Of a stretch of DNA of 64,000 nt, positions 17,423 through 26,300 are shown piece by piece (positions within the stretch are counted from its first letter, which is position 1; every line of letters starts with the position of its first letter). This DNA comes from Neobacillus citreus. Its GTDB lineage: Bacteria > Bacillota > Bacilli > Bacillales > Cytobacillaceae. Below the pieces are notes generated by a model, which saw only the letters and a program-made list of their open reading frames with translations, did not search any database and had not been told where the DNA came from. Made by a program: the position numbers and the translations under genes. Location: assembly GCF_018343545.2 (NCBI RefSeq), contig NZ_JAGYPE020000001.1, positions 285,470 to 349,469 on the forward strand, written 5' to 3'.

Positions 17423-17742
17423 TCACTCCATTTTAAGTTCAGTTTAAAATACAACATTAGCAAACCTGCAGCCCACAATTCACTAAAACCGAGGCCGATA
17501 GGAAGCGTTTTCAATTTATAAATAATGTCTAGCTAGTTCAACAAAGTTGATACGTCTGATTGATTATGCCAGTTTAATAGTTGGAAATATTCTTAATCTT
17601 GGGATTAATTTTATCATAAAATAAATTTAAGAAAATTAAGTAATTATTATGATGATATAAATTAAATTGATAGATAATCATTCAATCAAATTTGAGTTAG
17701 GCCGGTTCCGCATAGATTTGGAACCGGCACATATATAAATAT
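17423..17742. other. 320-bp AT-rich gap with a terminator
   Basis: No ORF with a ribosome binding site was found. It holds the terminator at 17701-17728, runs of A/T that could be the MFS promoter, and a half-site AATTAAGTAATT-like element near 17634-17645 resembling the repeats at 15083 and 19826. Confidence 0.6.
17701..17728 (-). terminator. Terminator of the alkylsulfatase gene
   Basis: GCCGGTTCC (17701-17709) pairs perfectly with GGAACCGGC (17720-17728), 15 bases after the alkylsulfatase stop. The T tract is short, so efficiency is uncertain. Confidence 0.65.
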
Positions 17743-19734
17743 TTATGGTGTCACGATATTTACCTTAGGATCAAATTTATCCAGTAAAGATAAAAATTCT
17801 TTAAATTGTCCCTTGTTTCCAGTAACGGATACCTTTCCGGAAGCCTCCATTTTATCCAAATCTTCTTTTCCTAGAGCGATTAGATAGAATGTTACTCGAT
17901 CTACTACTAACGTGGCATCAGGCTCTGATGCCGTTTGACCTTTCTTATAATTGACAACAGAGTTTCCTAAGGTAATCGTATAGTTTGTTTTTAAATCTCT
18001 GAACGACACATTAAAAGTCATATATTTGCCTTCTGCCTTCGTTCCGTTTAACTTAATCGAGACTAAGTTTAGGAAATCATCCATCGGCATGTTCAGAAGC
18101 GTATCTAGATTCATCATGCCGCCTGAGCCTTTCGATTCTGCCACTCCATTTCTTAGCTCCTGGGCCCCTGTCAGGTAAAAGTTTCTCCAAACAGAGGATT
18201 CTGCCATATATCCTAACTGTTCGTATGCTTTGGCAAGTAAATCCTTTGCTTCCTTATTATTGGGGTCTGCCATCACCACATGCTTTAACACTTGTGCCAC
18301 CCAGCGGTATTCACCTTTGGCATAATCATGTTTTGCTTGTTTAAGAACATTTTTTTCGCCGCCCATGTATTCAACATATTTAGCCCCCGCTTCTTCCTGC
18401 GGCAACGGGTCCAAATCGGAAGGGTTTCCGCTGAAATAGCCTAAATAATAGTTATAAACCGCCTTCACATTATGCTTTAGCGTCCCGTAATAACCACGAT
18501 TCGCCCAAACCTTGTCGAGGCTTTCTGGCAGCTTAATTTTTTTGGCAATTTCATCCGCGGTGTAGCCTAAATTCGCCATATGGATGGTTTGGTCATGAAT
18601 GTATTTATACAAATCACGCTGGTTTTTAAGTTGTTCGAACACACGATCTTTACCCCATGTTGGCCAGGAATGGGCGGTCACCATGACGTCGATATCTTCA
18701 CTACCATATAGATCGATTGTTGCATCAAGAGCCTCTACCCATTTTAAAGTATCCCTAGTCTTGGCACCTCTTAACGTGTAGATATTGTGCAAGGTATGTC
18801 CTGTATTTTCTGCTACCACCAGTGTTTTATAATCTTTAATATAGTAGTGCATTTCAGCAGGTGCTTCCGTGTTTGGTGTTAATAGAAACGAAAAAGTAAT
18901 CCCGTCTATTACCATTGTTTGTACAGGATCCTTTATTTCTGCGGTTGGTGGCATATAACTAAAAGTTCCGTTGCTTAATCCTGGTCCAATACCGGACGTG
19001 ACAAAACCTTGCTCATTGGCAGGCAAGAGATTACCAAACATATACCCCGCCCGGCGGGACATGATGGTGCCTAAAAGAACGTTTTCACTTAGTGCCTCTT
19101 TATTGAATCCGTCCGGTACAATAATGGGAACTTTTTTTGGATCGGCAGCATATTGGGCTACCCCTTTAATTCCTCCGAAGTGGTCAACATGGCTATGACT
19201 TATGACAATAGCGCTTACTGGTTTTTTAGGACGATGTTGAAAATAAAGTTCCATTGCCGCTTTAGCTGTTTCCACGGTTGAGAGCGTATCCAAAACAATT
19301 AATCCTGTTTTTCCCTCGACAATGGTAAGAACAGATAAGTCTTGTCCACGAACTTGATAGACTCCGTCGACGACTTTAAACAAGCCGGAAATATTTTGTA
19401 ATTGGGCTTGTCTCCATAAACTTGGGTTAACCGTATGTGCCGCCGGGACATCCTCTTTTATAAATGAATACTGATTGCTGTCCCAGATCACATTCCCAGC
19501 TGGATTCTTTATTGGATCCATTTGTAAAGGCGCAATAAATCCTTTATGAGCATCTTCAAAATCTTGCCTGTTTGAAAAATCCAACTGGTTGTACACTGCC
19601 TTATTGGCCAGGATGGTAGTGCTAGATGCAGGCATCGGCTTACTTGTGTCAGCACTTGTATTAGTTGAACCTAGCAATAACATAAAAGCAACTGGAACCA
19701 ATACCGTCCCTCTCATAAACGACTTTTTCTCCAA
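17743..19734 (-). CDS. Secreted alkylsulfatase (SdsA1/YjcS family metallo-beta-lactamase fold)
   Basis: The 663-residue protein starts at a TTG 10 bases after AGGGGAGG and has a signal peptide (basic start, hydrophobic 9-22, then a Ser/Thr-rich region). The dinuclear zinc motif HSHVDH is at 180-185, as in SdsA1. Further family marks are RRAGYMFGNLLP, VVAENTGHTLHNIYTLRGAK, the dimerisation segment QEEAGAKYVEYMGG, a helical repeat region LAKAYEQLGYMAESSVWRNF, and a C-terminal SCP2-like domain (about 545-660). SdsA1 hydrolyses primary alkyl sulfates such as SDS to alcohol and sulfate. Export suggests action outside the cell. Confidence 0.9.
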   Translation of the reverse strand: MEKKSFMRGTVLVPVAFMLLLGSTNTSADTSKPMPASSTTILANKAVYNQLDFSNRQDFEDAHKGFIAPLQMDPIKNPAGNVIWDSNQYSFIKEDVPAAHTVNPSLWRQAQLQNISGLFKVVDGVYQVRGQDLSVLTIVEGKTGLIVLDTLSTVETAKAAMELYFQHRPKKPVSAIVISHSHVDHFGGIKGVAQYAADPKKVPIIVPDGFNKEALSENVLLGTIMSRRAGYMFGNLLPANEQGFVTSGIGPGLSNGTFSYMPPTAEIKDPVQTMVIDGITFSFLLTPNTEAPAEMHYYIKDYKTLVVAENTGHTLHNIYTLRGAKTRDTLKWVEALDATIDLYGSEDIDVMVTAHSWPTWGKDRVFEQLKNQRDLYKYIHDQTIHMANLGYTADEIAKKIKLPESLDKVWANRGYYGTLKHNVKAVYNYYLGYFSGNPSDLDPLPQEEAGAKYVEYMGGEKNVLKQAKHDYAKGEYRWVAQVLKHVVMADPNNKEAKDLLAKAYEQLGYMAESSVWRNFYLTGAQELRNGVAESKGSGGMMNLDTLLNMPMDDFLNLVSIKLNGTKAEGKYMTFNVSFRDLKTNYTITLGNSVVNYKKGQTASEPDATLVVDRVTFYLIALGKEDLDKMEASGKVSVTGNKGQFKEFLSLLDKFDPKVNIVTP

Positions 19735-19825
19735 TTTGTTATAACCTCCCCTTGAAAGTATCCTTCCTTCTAGCTGTTACCTTAGTTTTTGAAATTATCT
19801 AAATTCATTTTATAATTAAAATATT

Positions 19826-19844
19826 TTTAAGTAAATTTACTATT
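19826..19844. promoter_or_regulatory. TTTAAGTAAA-TTTACTATT element upstream of the alkylsulfatase gene
   Basis: The 10-base arm TTTAAGTAAA is identical to that in the inverted repeat at 15083-15092 and is followed directly by a partial inverse copy. It lies about 90 bases before the alkylsulfatase start, a usual position for LysR activation. Confidence 0.4.
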
Positions 19845-19880
19845 ATTGATGGTAACTTCAGTTTTGTTTATATAAAAATT

Positions 19881-19919
19881 AAAAAAGGGGCCCAAACTAT
19901 TTAAATTTGGGACACCCTC
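19881..19919 (-). terminator. Terminator of the M20 amidohydrolase gene
   Basis: On the minus strand TCCCAAA pairs with TTTGGG, with an outer GGG/CCC extension, followed by six T. It begins about 20 bases after the stop codon. Confidence 0.75.
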
Positions 19920-19939
19920 TAAATTATTCTTGTTAAATT

Positions 19940-21055
19940 TTACAAATCCGCTAAACCTTTGAAAAGTTCTACACCTGTCTCGATGAGATCATCACGGAAG
20001 TTATACTCATAGCTGTGCAGGTTCGGATAATCTTCTCCGTTGCCAATATAAGTATAGGCTCCCTTTGTGAGTTTTGTGTAATGACCAAAATCTTCGGAAC
20101 CGCGGAACGCTTCCTCTAGCTCAATCAAATCGAATCCTTTATCTTTACAAACCTGACGAATCTTATCGGAGCTTTCTTTGTCATTCGCTGTTTCCGGGAA
20201 TTCATCTTGGTATTCAAAGCTTACCTTTAGACCATACTTCTCCGCTTCCGCAATCGCCACGTCCTCAAGCTTCTTCTGAAGTTTATCCATTTCTTCTTCG
20301 TAAAGGGCACGGATTGTCATTCTAAGCACACCTTTGCTGGCGTTAACACCGAACGCTTTGGCACCGATATCCACTTGGACAATCGTGCATAGAACAATAC
20401 CTTTGTTCACAGCAGGATCAATGAATCCAGGAATGGCATCGATGACCTTGGCAATCGCAAAGGATGGATTGATTCCCTTCTCCGGTTCGCTGGCATGAGA
20501 AGGTACACCCTCCATATGTATGCTCATTCCCTTGGATGCACAATGGGCTGTTCCGTCAATGACTAATACGGAATTGTGTTTAAAACCGCTCATATTATGC
20601 CAAGCAAAAATTTCATCAATGTTATTTTCCTCGATAAAAACAGCACACTCTGCTGCACCGTCACCTGTTTCCTCCGCATGCTGGAATAAGAAGTAAACGT
20701 TGTTGTCGCAGCCCTTCTGATCAATTTCCAACGCAAATCCAGCAAGGGTTGCGGAGTGCCCGTCATGCCCGCATTTGTGTGACACTCCAGGAATTTGCGA
20801 ACCGTATGGAAGATTAATAGTTTCCTCTATCGGGAGGGCATCAAAGTCCGCACGGAAGGCAACGTTTCTTTTTCCTACATTAGAGTGATAGATGGCATAG
20901 AACCAACGGCCCCGATCAACGATTTCAAGCTTTGTGTTTGCTTGTAGGAAATCAATTAAATGTTGTTTCGTCCATACTTCATAATTGGATAATTCAGGAT
21001 GTGCATGTAGTTCATGACGAAGCTGCACCGCCAATTCAAGGTTTTTCTTTTCCAA
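19940..21055 (-). CDS. M20 family amidohydrolase/peptidase
   Basis: The 371-residue cytoplasmic protein has M20D features: LRHELHAHPELS (about 12-23), FRADFDALPI with the metal aspartate, HKCGHDGHSATLAG (about 93-106), FLFQHAEETGDGA with the glutamate pair, a dimerisation lid SKGMSIHMEGVPSHASEP, and FRGSEDFGHY near 319-328. Such enzymes remove acyl groups from N-acyl amino acids, or aminoacyl groups from conjugates. A TTG start follows GGAGAGGAGAG. It precedes nothing in its operon but lies 102 bases downstream of an amino acid permease, which hints at use of the released amino acid. Confidence 0.88.
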   Translation of the reverse strand: MEKKNLELAVQLRHELHAHPELSNYEVWTKQHLIDFLQANTKLEIVDRGRWFYAIYHSNVGKRNVAFRADFDALPIEETINLPYGSQIPGVSHKCGHDGHSATLAGFALEIDQKGCDNNVYFLFQHAEETGDGAAECAVFIEENNIDEIFAWHNMSGFKHNSVLVIDGTAHCASKGMSIHMEGVPSHASEPEKGINPSFAIAKVIDAIPGFIDPAVNKGIVLCTIVQVDIGAKAFGVNASKGVLRMTIRALYEEEMDKLQKKLEDVAIAEAEKYGLKVSFEYQDEFPETANDKESSDKIRQVCKDKGFDLIELEEAFRGSEDFGHYTKLTKGAYTYIGNGEDYPNLHSYEYNFRDDLIETGVELFKGLADL

Positions 21056-21157
21056 TCTGTTTCTCTCCTCTCCATTTAAGGACGAATCCCTAGTTTACAT
21101 AGTAGCAACTAGGGACCCGCCCTTACACATTACTAATATGAAAATTTGTGAGATTCA

Positions 21158-22579
21158 TTATTTTATTTCTGTTTCTTTAATGTGGGCCTCTAAGAAAGGC
21201 TTATAGTCCGGATCTTTCAGTTTTCCTTTTTTATACAAGATGATACCAATAATGGCGTACAAGACTAGCATTGGTGCGCCGATATAGAATGAAAATCTTG
21301 TATCAGGACTATAGGCCGTATAAGCGGCGATCGCAACTAATGCGATTAAACAAATAATGGTTGGAAGTGGATAAATATTCGTTTTGAACTTTAATTTGTC
21401 CACTGAGCCGCCATTTGCCACCAGCCATTTTCTGAATTTATAGTGAGAAAGAAAACTACCGAACCAGCCAAGTAACGTATTGAAACCAGCGATGGAAATT
21501 AACCAAACAAACACCTTATCCGGTGAAACGAAGTTTGTAATCAGAGAAACTTGCCCAAGAAACAATGTTAGGATAACCGCATTCATCGGGATCCCGCGTT
21601 TATTTACTTTACCCAAAGCTTTTGGAGCCTTTCCTTCTTTTGACAAGGCGACCAGCGTTCTGCTGATGGCATAAATCATCGAATTTGCCGCAGATGCGAG
21701 TGAAGTCAGAATGACAATATTCATAATCGCAGCAGCGCCGGGAATTCCTGCCAAACTAAACAGACCAGCATAGCCATTGTTTAAAACGCTTACTTGTTTG
21801 TAAGGAACGACCAATCCCATGACCGTCACGGTACCAACGTAAAAAAGCAATACCCGGAAGAAAATAGTATTGATGGCTTTAGGTACATTTTTTTGAGGAT
21901 TTTCTGTTTCTCCAGATGCAGTAATAACGGTTTCAACCCCAAGATATGACCAGATTACGCCAGTCATCATCAAAATAACTGCTGCGAACCCGTTAGGGAA
22001 CATGGACATGTCTGTCCAGTTGGATAATCCAATAAATCCTTGATGTCCAATCAAACCAAAAATCATTAACACACCAACAATTAAGAAGATAATAATTGCA
22101 ACAACCTTGATGCCGGCAAACCAGTATTCTGCTTCCCCGTATGATTTTACATCGATTAAATTCAAGGCCAAGATCAGTAAAGAAATGATGATACAGAAGA
22201 CAGTAGGAGAAACACTAGGGAAAAATTGATTTAGAATCATTCCTCCCCCAACGATTTCAGCGCCAAGGCCGAGGAATCCGTTGATGGATAAATTCCAGCC
22301 TACCATAAATCCCAATACAGGATGAACAAATAGGCCCGAATAGGATGTATAGGCGCCCGGAACTGGCATGAAGGTAGACATTTCGCCTAGACCTTTCATT
22401 AAAACAAACACTAAAAGCCCTATCACTAAATAGGCAATCGGGCCGCCTAGGGCGCCTGCCTTCGAAACGACATTACCAGAAGCGAGGAACAGACCTGTAC
22501 CGATTGTTCCGCCAATGGAAATCATCGTAATATGCCGTTGTTTTAAGCCGCGTTGAAGGTCATTGGTGTTATTTGCCAT
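21158..22579 (-). CDS. APC-family amino acid permease
   Basis: This 473-residue protein has 12 hydrophobic segments and the amino acid transporter motifs ISIGGTIGTGLFLASG (TM1), FMPVPGAYTSYSG (TM3 region) and the long cytoplasmic loop RTLVALSKEGKAPKALGKVN. It belongs to the AAT group with GabP and LysP and would import an amino acid with protons. ATG follows AAAGGGG. The gap to the GntR gene includes a promoter-like AT-rich stretch with TTGTATACTT, similar to TTGTATATAA before the GntR gene. Confidence 0.9.
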   Translation of the reverse strand: MANNTNDLQRGLKQRHITMISIGGTIGTGLFLASGNVVSKAGALGGPIAYLVIGLLVFVLMKGLGEMSTFMPVPGAYTSYSGLFVHPVLGFMVGWNLSINGFLGLGAEIVGGGMILNQFFPSVSPTVFCIIISLLILALNLIDVKSYGEAEYWFAGIKVVAIIIFLIVGVLMIFGLIGHQGFIGLSNWTDMSMFPNGFAAVILMMTGVIWSYLGVETVITASGETENPQKNVPKAINTIFFRVLLFYVGTVTVMGLVVPYKQVSVLNNGYAGLFSLAGIPGAAAIMNIVILTSLASAANSMIYAISRTLVALSKEGKAPKALGKVNKRGIPMNAVILTLFLGQVSLITNFVSPDKVFVWLISIAGFNTLLGWFGSFLSHYKFRKWLVANGGSVDKLKFKTNIYPLPTIICLIALVAIAAYTAYSPDTRFSFYIGAPMLVLYAIIGIILYKKGKLKDPDYKPFLEAHIKETEIK

Positions 22580-22710
22580 AGATTAATTTCCCCTTTTTTT
22601 TAATTTACTAGTTTAATAAAATAAACCCCTTTCAATTTAAATACCTTTTCAAATATTCAGTTATTTGTATACTTTATATTATATATTTTATTTTTAACTG
22701 TCAATAAAAA

Positions 22711-22743
22711 AAAGATTCTGTCGAATAATCGAACAAAATCTTT
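22711..22743 (-). terminator. Terminator of the GntR gene
   Basis: A hairpin of AAAGATTCTGTCGA with TCGAACAAAATCTTT (one wobble, one bulge), followed on the minus strand by eight T, 14 bases after the GntR stop. Confidence 0.75.
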
Positions 22744-22756
22744 CGGGTTTTTCTTC

Positions 22757-23401
22757 TTATAGTGGCAGGTTTTCTACCTTTTTAGGGTTCCAATGGACTT
22801 CTTTCAATAATCTTTCCAATTCAGCCGTATCTTTACTTTTAAAAAGCTCCAGCATTTTTCGATGCTCATTATTGGTTTGCAATAGTTTTTCTTTCAAGCC
22901 GTCCTGTGAGCCGGCTTCCCCTAAATTTTTCAAAAATTTCTTTTCCCATTGAAGCAAAAGGTTGACTAAGCTTTTGTTGGGACAAACGGATAAATAGACA
23001 CCATGAAAGGCTTCCTGCATTTTATCATACATTCGATAATTCTCGGTATTCAGCGCCAAATCAATGCTCTGTATATAGAAATCCATTTCACTCAAGTGCT
23101 TCTCGGTTAAAAGCGGTGCAGCCAAGGAAGCAGCGAGACCATCCAATGCTCCGATGATAAAATAGGTTTCTTCAGCCTCTTCTTTTGTAAGACTTTTTAT
23201 CACAAAACCTTTCCTTGGTACATTGTCAATCAGCCCCTCCGACGCTAGTTGGATGAGTGCTTCCCTTACTGGGGTCCTGCTGACTTGAAGGCTTTCACAA
23301 ATATTGTTTTCATTTAACTTTGCCCCTGCAAGCAATTTCCCACTGTTGATTTGATCCACAATATAATTATAAACATGGTCTTTCAGTGATAAATATTCCA
23401 T
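22757..23401 (-). CDS. GntR-family regulator, FadR/FCD subgroup
   Basis: The 214-residue protein has an N-terminal winged helix with LNENNICESLQVSRTPVREAL (key TPVREAL) at about 28-48 and an all-helical FCD ligand domain (about 75-210). The ATG at 23401 is chosen because TTGGAGAAG lies just upstream, inside a longer frame that would start at that TTG. It precedes the amino acid permease gene in the same direction and probably regulates it and itself: both promoters contain TTGTATA-type half-sites. Confidence 0.87.
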   Translation of the reverse strand: MEYLSLKDHVYNYIVDQINSGKLLAGAKLNENNICESLQVSRTPVREALIQLASEGLIDNVPRKGFVIKSLTKEEAEETYFIIGALDGLAASLAAPLLTEKHLSEMDFYIQSIDLALNTENYRMYDKMQEAFHGVYLSVCPNKSLVNLLLQWEKKFLKNLGEAGSQDGLKEKLLQTNNEHRKMLELFKSKDTAELERLLKEVHWNPKKVENLPL

Positions 23402-23491
23402 AATTAGCTTCTCCAATACATTCTTTATTATATATATTGTATATAAACCTGCGGAATAAGAAAAGACCCACGCTTTCCGCCCAGGTCTATC

Positions 23492-23740
23492 TCAAAGTAC
23501 CAGCACATATTGAATTTGATTAGAAGAGATGGGTGTAATGGCCGCAATCCGATAGCCGATACTTAAAAGCTGCGATAAAGTTTCTGCACAGTTGAGTCGG
23601 GGAGGCTCAATCGGGGCGTGAAAGCTTTTATAAAGCTGCAGGAATTGATTATTATTTGTACAATGAAGCAGGAGAACATGTTTACCTGTCCATGCCTGCC
23701 CGATGATGGGGTGTATTTGCACTTCATTCATGTTTCTCAT
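23492..23740 (-). CDS. Hypothetical 82-residue protein
   Basis: I do not recognise this protein. The ATG at 23740 is preceded by AAAAGGTG at 6-7 bases. The open frame continues upstream to a TTG at 23815, but that lies in the T tract of a terminator and has no ribosome site. The product has no membrane segment; residues 50-82 (RLNCAETLSQLLSIGYRIAA then a beta-rich end) suggest a small alpha/beta domain. It lies alone between a GntR gene and a nitronate monooxygenase-like gene. Confidence 0.6.
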   Translation of the reverse strand: MRNMNEVQIHPIIGQAWTGKHVLLLHCTNNNQFLQLYKSFHAPIEPPRLNCAETLSQLLSIGYRIAAITPISSNQIQYVLVL

Positions 23741-23820
23741 ATTGAACACCTTTTCTAGTTGATACAATAGATTATGATTGATATCCAGTCCATTGTTCGC
23801 AATATGGATATTCAATAAAA

Positions 23821-23850
23821 AAAACTGACTCCAAAAGTTGAGTCAGTTTT
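23821..23850 (-). terminator. Terminator of the nitronate monooxygenase-like gene
   Basis: AACTGACTC (23823-23831) pairs with GAGTCAGTT (23840-23848), followed on the minus strand by eight T. Confidence 0.85.
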
Positions 23851-23873
23851 TCCACCTCTATTTTATCCTGCCA

Positions 23874-24842
23874 TCAAACAACAACCAGACCAAGTCTCTC
23901 TTTCGCCGCCATATACTCCAGATAAAGTTTGTCAACGAATTCTCCAGCACCGCTAACTTTATTAATGACGCCAATTCCTTGGCCAGAACCCCAAATTTCC
24001 TTCCATGCCTTAGGTTTCGAACTGCCGTCTGAAAAACTCATCTGAGACGGATCACTTTCAGGGAGCGCATTAGGATCTAACCCTGCCGCACGTATGGATG
24101 GAGCCAAATAGTTTCCTGGAACACCTGTGAACAGACTGCTATAGACAATATCGTCAGATGTGGAATCTACAATTGCCTGCTTATACTCTTCTACAGCATT
24201 AGCTTCGTGAGTGGCAATAAATGGCGAACCAATGTAAGCAAAATCAGCCCCCATCGCTTGAGCGGCGAGTACAGCACTGCCGGTAGCAATAGAACCTGCC
24301 AAAGCAACCGGACCATCGTACCATTCACGGATTTCCTGAACTAAGGCAAACGGGCTCTTCACGCCGGCATGACCACCGGCACCTGCGGCAACTGCAATCA
24401 ACCCATCCGCACCTTTGTCAACTGCCTTGTGTGCGAATGTATTATTAATAATATCGTGCAGCACAATACCTCCGTAACTATGTATTTCGGTATTTACTTC
24501 TTCACGTGCCCCAAGGGACGTAATAATGATAGGAACCTTATACTTCTTACACATTTCCACATCATGTTCTAGCCGATTATTGGACTTGTGGACAATTTGA
24601 TTGATCGCAAATGGGGCTGCCGGCCGCTCTGGATGACGGGCGTTATATGCCGCGAGCTCCTCCGTGATTTCGTGCAGCCATTCATCAAGAAGTGATGCCG
24701 GTCTTGCATTCAACGCCGGCATGGAACCAACTATGCCTGCTTTACATTGGGCAATAACCAGCTTGGGATTACTAATAATAAAAAGTGGTGAACCAATTAC
24801 GGGTAAACGCAAGTCCTTCAGTACTGTTGGGATATTGGACAT
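23874..24842 (-). CDS. NAD(P)H-dependent flavin oxidoreductase, nitronate monooxygenase-like
   Basis: The 322-residue protein has a TIM-barrel with the FMN phosphate-binding AAGAGGHAGVKSPFAL and AGSIATGSAVLAAQAMGADF, characteristic of the 2-nitropropane dioxygenase/FabK-like family. It oxidises propionate 3-nitronate-like compounds or acts as a flavin reductase. The start at 24842 follows GGAGG; a longer frame from ATGGAGGG uses the ribosome site as coding. It has its own terminator and is followed upstream by a separate phosphatase gene. Confidence 0.88.
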   Translation of the reverse strand: MSNIPTVLKDLRLPVIGSPLFIISNPKLVIAQCKAGIVGSMPALNARPASLLDEWLHEITEELAAYNARHPERPAAPFAINQIVHKSNNRLEHDVEMCKKYKVPIIITSLGAREEVNTEIHSYGGIVLHDIINNTFAHKAVDKGADGLIAVAAGAGGHAGVKSPFALVQEIREWYDGPVALAGSIATGSAVLAAQAMGADFAYIGSPFIATHEANAVEEYKQAIVDSTSDDIVYSSLFTGVPGNYLAPSIRAAGLDPNALPESDPSQMSFSDGSSKPKAWKEIWGSGQGIGVINKVSGAGEFVDKLYLEYMAAKERLGLVVV

Positions 24843-24905
24843 TTTTTCTTGTCCCTCCATTCAAATTTTTAACATTCTACTAAATTTTAATTCTCCAAAT
24901 AATGT

Positions 24906-25631
24906 TTATTTTCCTTCTTTTATTTTTAAAACAGATTCCGTCTCAAAACTTCCATCCTTTATGATTAATGCGTTTAACTGGCCGTCGAAGGCACAGCCTC
25001 CATCGATTCCGATTACCCGGTTTAGACCAAAATAAACATTGTTTTGTTTATGGATTCTTCTTGTCGGGGTATGGCCAAAAATGACCGTTTCCGGATGCTG
25101 ATATTCGTAAATAAATTCATCCCGAATATTTAGAAACTCCACTTTTGTCGTTTTTTCAAGCCCTTTTTTCGGATGGATTCCTGCATGGACAAAAACAAAA
25201 TCCTGTTCCTTGATAAATAAAGGGAGAGATTGCAAAAAAGAAATTTGCGAAGAAAAATGAGCTTGGATAATGTTTCTTATGTCATTTTCCTTTTTCATGT
25301 CATTCAGCAATTCTGAGTATTCAACCCGATCCATACCAAGTCTATGTAAACAGCTATTTATCGTCGCTATTCCGCCAACCCTGCCATAATAAAAGATAAT
25401 TTCTTTTTCATCTAGCCATTGCAAAAACATATCATCATGGTTGCCCAGCAAAGCAGTTGCCCCTTGACTGCACCATTCTTGTACTCTATCAAGTACAGCC
25501 ATACTGTCGTGGCCTGTATCGACATAGTCCCCTATAAAAAGAACCTCTTCCGGTTGTGCATTAGTTTTTGTCAACAATTGATCCAGCTCTGCTGCACAGC
25601 CATGAATATCAGAAATCACAATTTTTCTCAA
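24906..25631 (-). CDS. Metallophosphoesterase (PrpE/diadenosine-tetraphosphatase-like)
   Basis: This 241-residue protein has all metal-binding motifs of the PP2A-like phosphoesterases: SDIHG (7-11), GDYVDTGHDS (34-43), GNHDD (61-65), FVHAGIHP and FGHTPTRRI. The length and motifs match small bacterial Ser/Thr phosphatases and Ap4A hydrolases. The substrate could be a phosphoprotein or a dinucleoside polyphosphate. It is 63 bases upstream of the flavin oxidoreductase gene on the same strand. Confidence 0.88.
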   Translation of the reverse strand: MRKIVISDIHGCAAELDQLLTKTNAQPEEVLFIGDYVDTGHDSMAVLDRVQEWCSQGATALLGNHDDMFLQWLDEKEIIFYYGRVGGIATINSCLHRLGMDRVEYSELLNDMKKENDIRNIIQAHFSSQISFLQSLPLFIKEQDFVFVHAGIHPKKGLEKTTKVEFLNIRDEFIYEYQHPETVIFGHTPTRRIHKQNNVYFGLNRVIGIDGGCAFDGQLNALIIKDGSFETESVLKIKEGK

Positions 25632-25738
25632 GGTTTCACCTCATAAAAATTGACTTGTCCATTACATCTATAACAATTTAAGTTCAATAACAAGTATGGA
25701 AATTCCTTTGATAATCTTATTTTTATACGCACTTACAT

Positions 25739-25769
25739 AAAAAAAGAGCCCCTAAGATACTCGGGGCCC
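25739..25769 (-). terminator. Terminator overlapping the end of the 36-residue micro-gene
   Basis: GGGCCCC (25763-25769, minus) pairs with GGGGCTC (25746-25752) with one wobble, followed by seven T. The stop codon (25752-25754) lies at the edge of the downstream arm. Confidence 0.75.
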
Positions 25770-25862
25770 CGCAGAATGATGTTCTATGTGAGCTTTTTGC
25801 TTCAGTAATCTAAGTTTCTGGTTTCTTGTTAACAATCTCCAGAATGCTACCTTGAATACCAT
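25752..25862 (-). CDS. Basic 36-residue micro-protein
   Basis: An ATG at 25862 stands 5 bases after GGGAGGGG, an unusually strong ribosome site, and opens 36 codons ending in a terminator hairpin. The product starts MVFKVAFWRLLTRNQKLRLL; its first 25 residues are basic and amphipathic (many K/R with V, F, W, L), the rest is HHSAGPRVS. It could be a membrane-surface or ribosome-binding peptide. I recognise no family. Strong initiation and termination signals argue that it is real. Confidence 0.65.
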   Translation of the reverse strand: MVFKVAFWRLLTRNQKLRLLKQKAHIEHHSAGPRVS

Positions 25863-26300
25863 GTAAACCCCTCCCTCTAACCAATCATTTTCTTAAAAAA
25901 TTTTTTATCGATTTCCTCCGACATTCCTTCACGTTTTTTATTGTAACAAACTTCGCAGGTTATTAAAATTTAAAAATTCCGACTACTTAAACCCTTTTTT
26001 TACAAATTAATTCCTTATTCTATGTGGGACCTTCAACATAAGAATGAAAAAAACAAGAACTTTGTATGTGAGTGTCGAAATATACAACAAAGAAATTGAT
26101 AAAATATGTCAATAGTGTGAAAGGAATATTCAGCATTCACTGAAAGTTCTTGTCATAATTTCTCTAAGAGTCAGAAAATTGTACTAATTCCTCTGAAATT
26201 CCAGCATCTTTTTCGGTAAATTATAATTAATAGCACTTTACATAATTTTCTATTTCAAGATTATGATTTTAATAGATGAATAGTAAAGGAGGCGAACCAA
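25863..26300. other. 438-bp intergenic region before the yxlE-like gene
   Basis: It is AT-rich and contains the promoters for the divergent micro-gene and yxlE-like operon. I found only one short frame (26044-26115, 23 codons) without a ribosome site, and no ECF-type sigma Y promoter. Confidence 0.5.
26237..26266 (+). promoter_or_regulatory. Possible promoter of the yxlE-F-G-like operon
   Basis: TTTACA at 26237-26242 and TTATGA at 26261-26266 with an 18-base spacer, 35 bases before the start codon. It resembles a moderate SigA promoter. Confidence 0.4.

Noticed and set aside
17743..19734. Beta-lactamase (antibiotic resistance) call for the metallo-beta-lactamase fold
   Set aside because: Length, HSHVDH context, dimerisation and SCP2-like domains are those of alkylsulfatases.
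23492..23815. Longer 107-codon form of the 82-residue gene
   Set aside because: The TTG start at 23815 lies directly after a terminator T tract and has no ribosome site.
26044..26115. 23-codon ORF MKKTRTLYV...
   Set aside because: No ribosome binding site and no terminator; likely chance.
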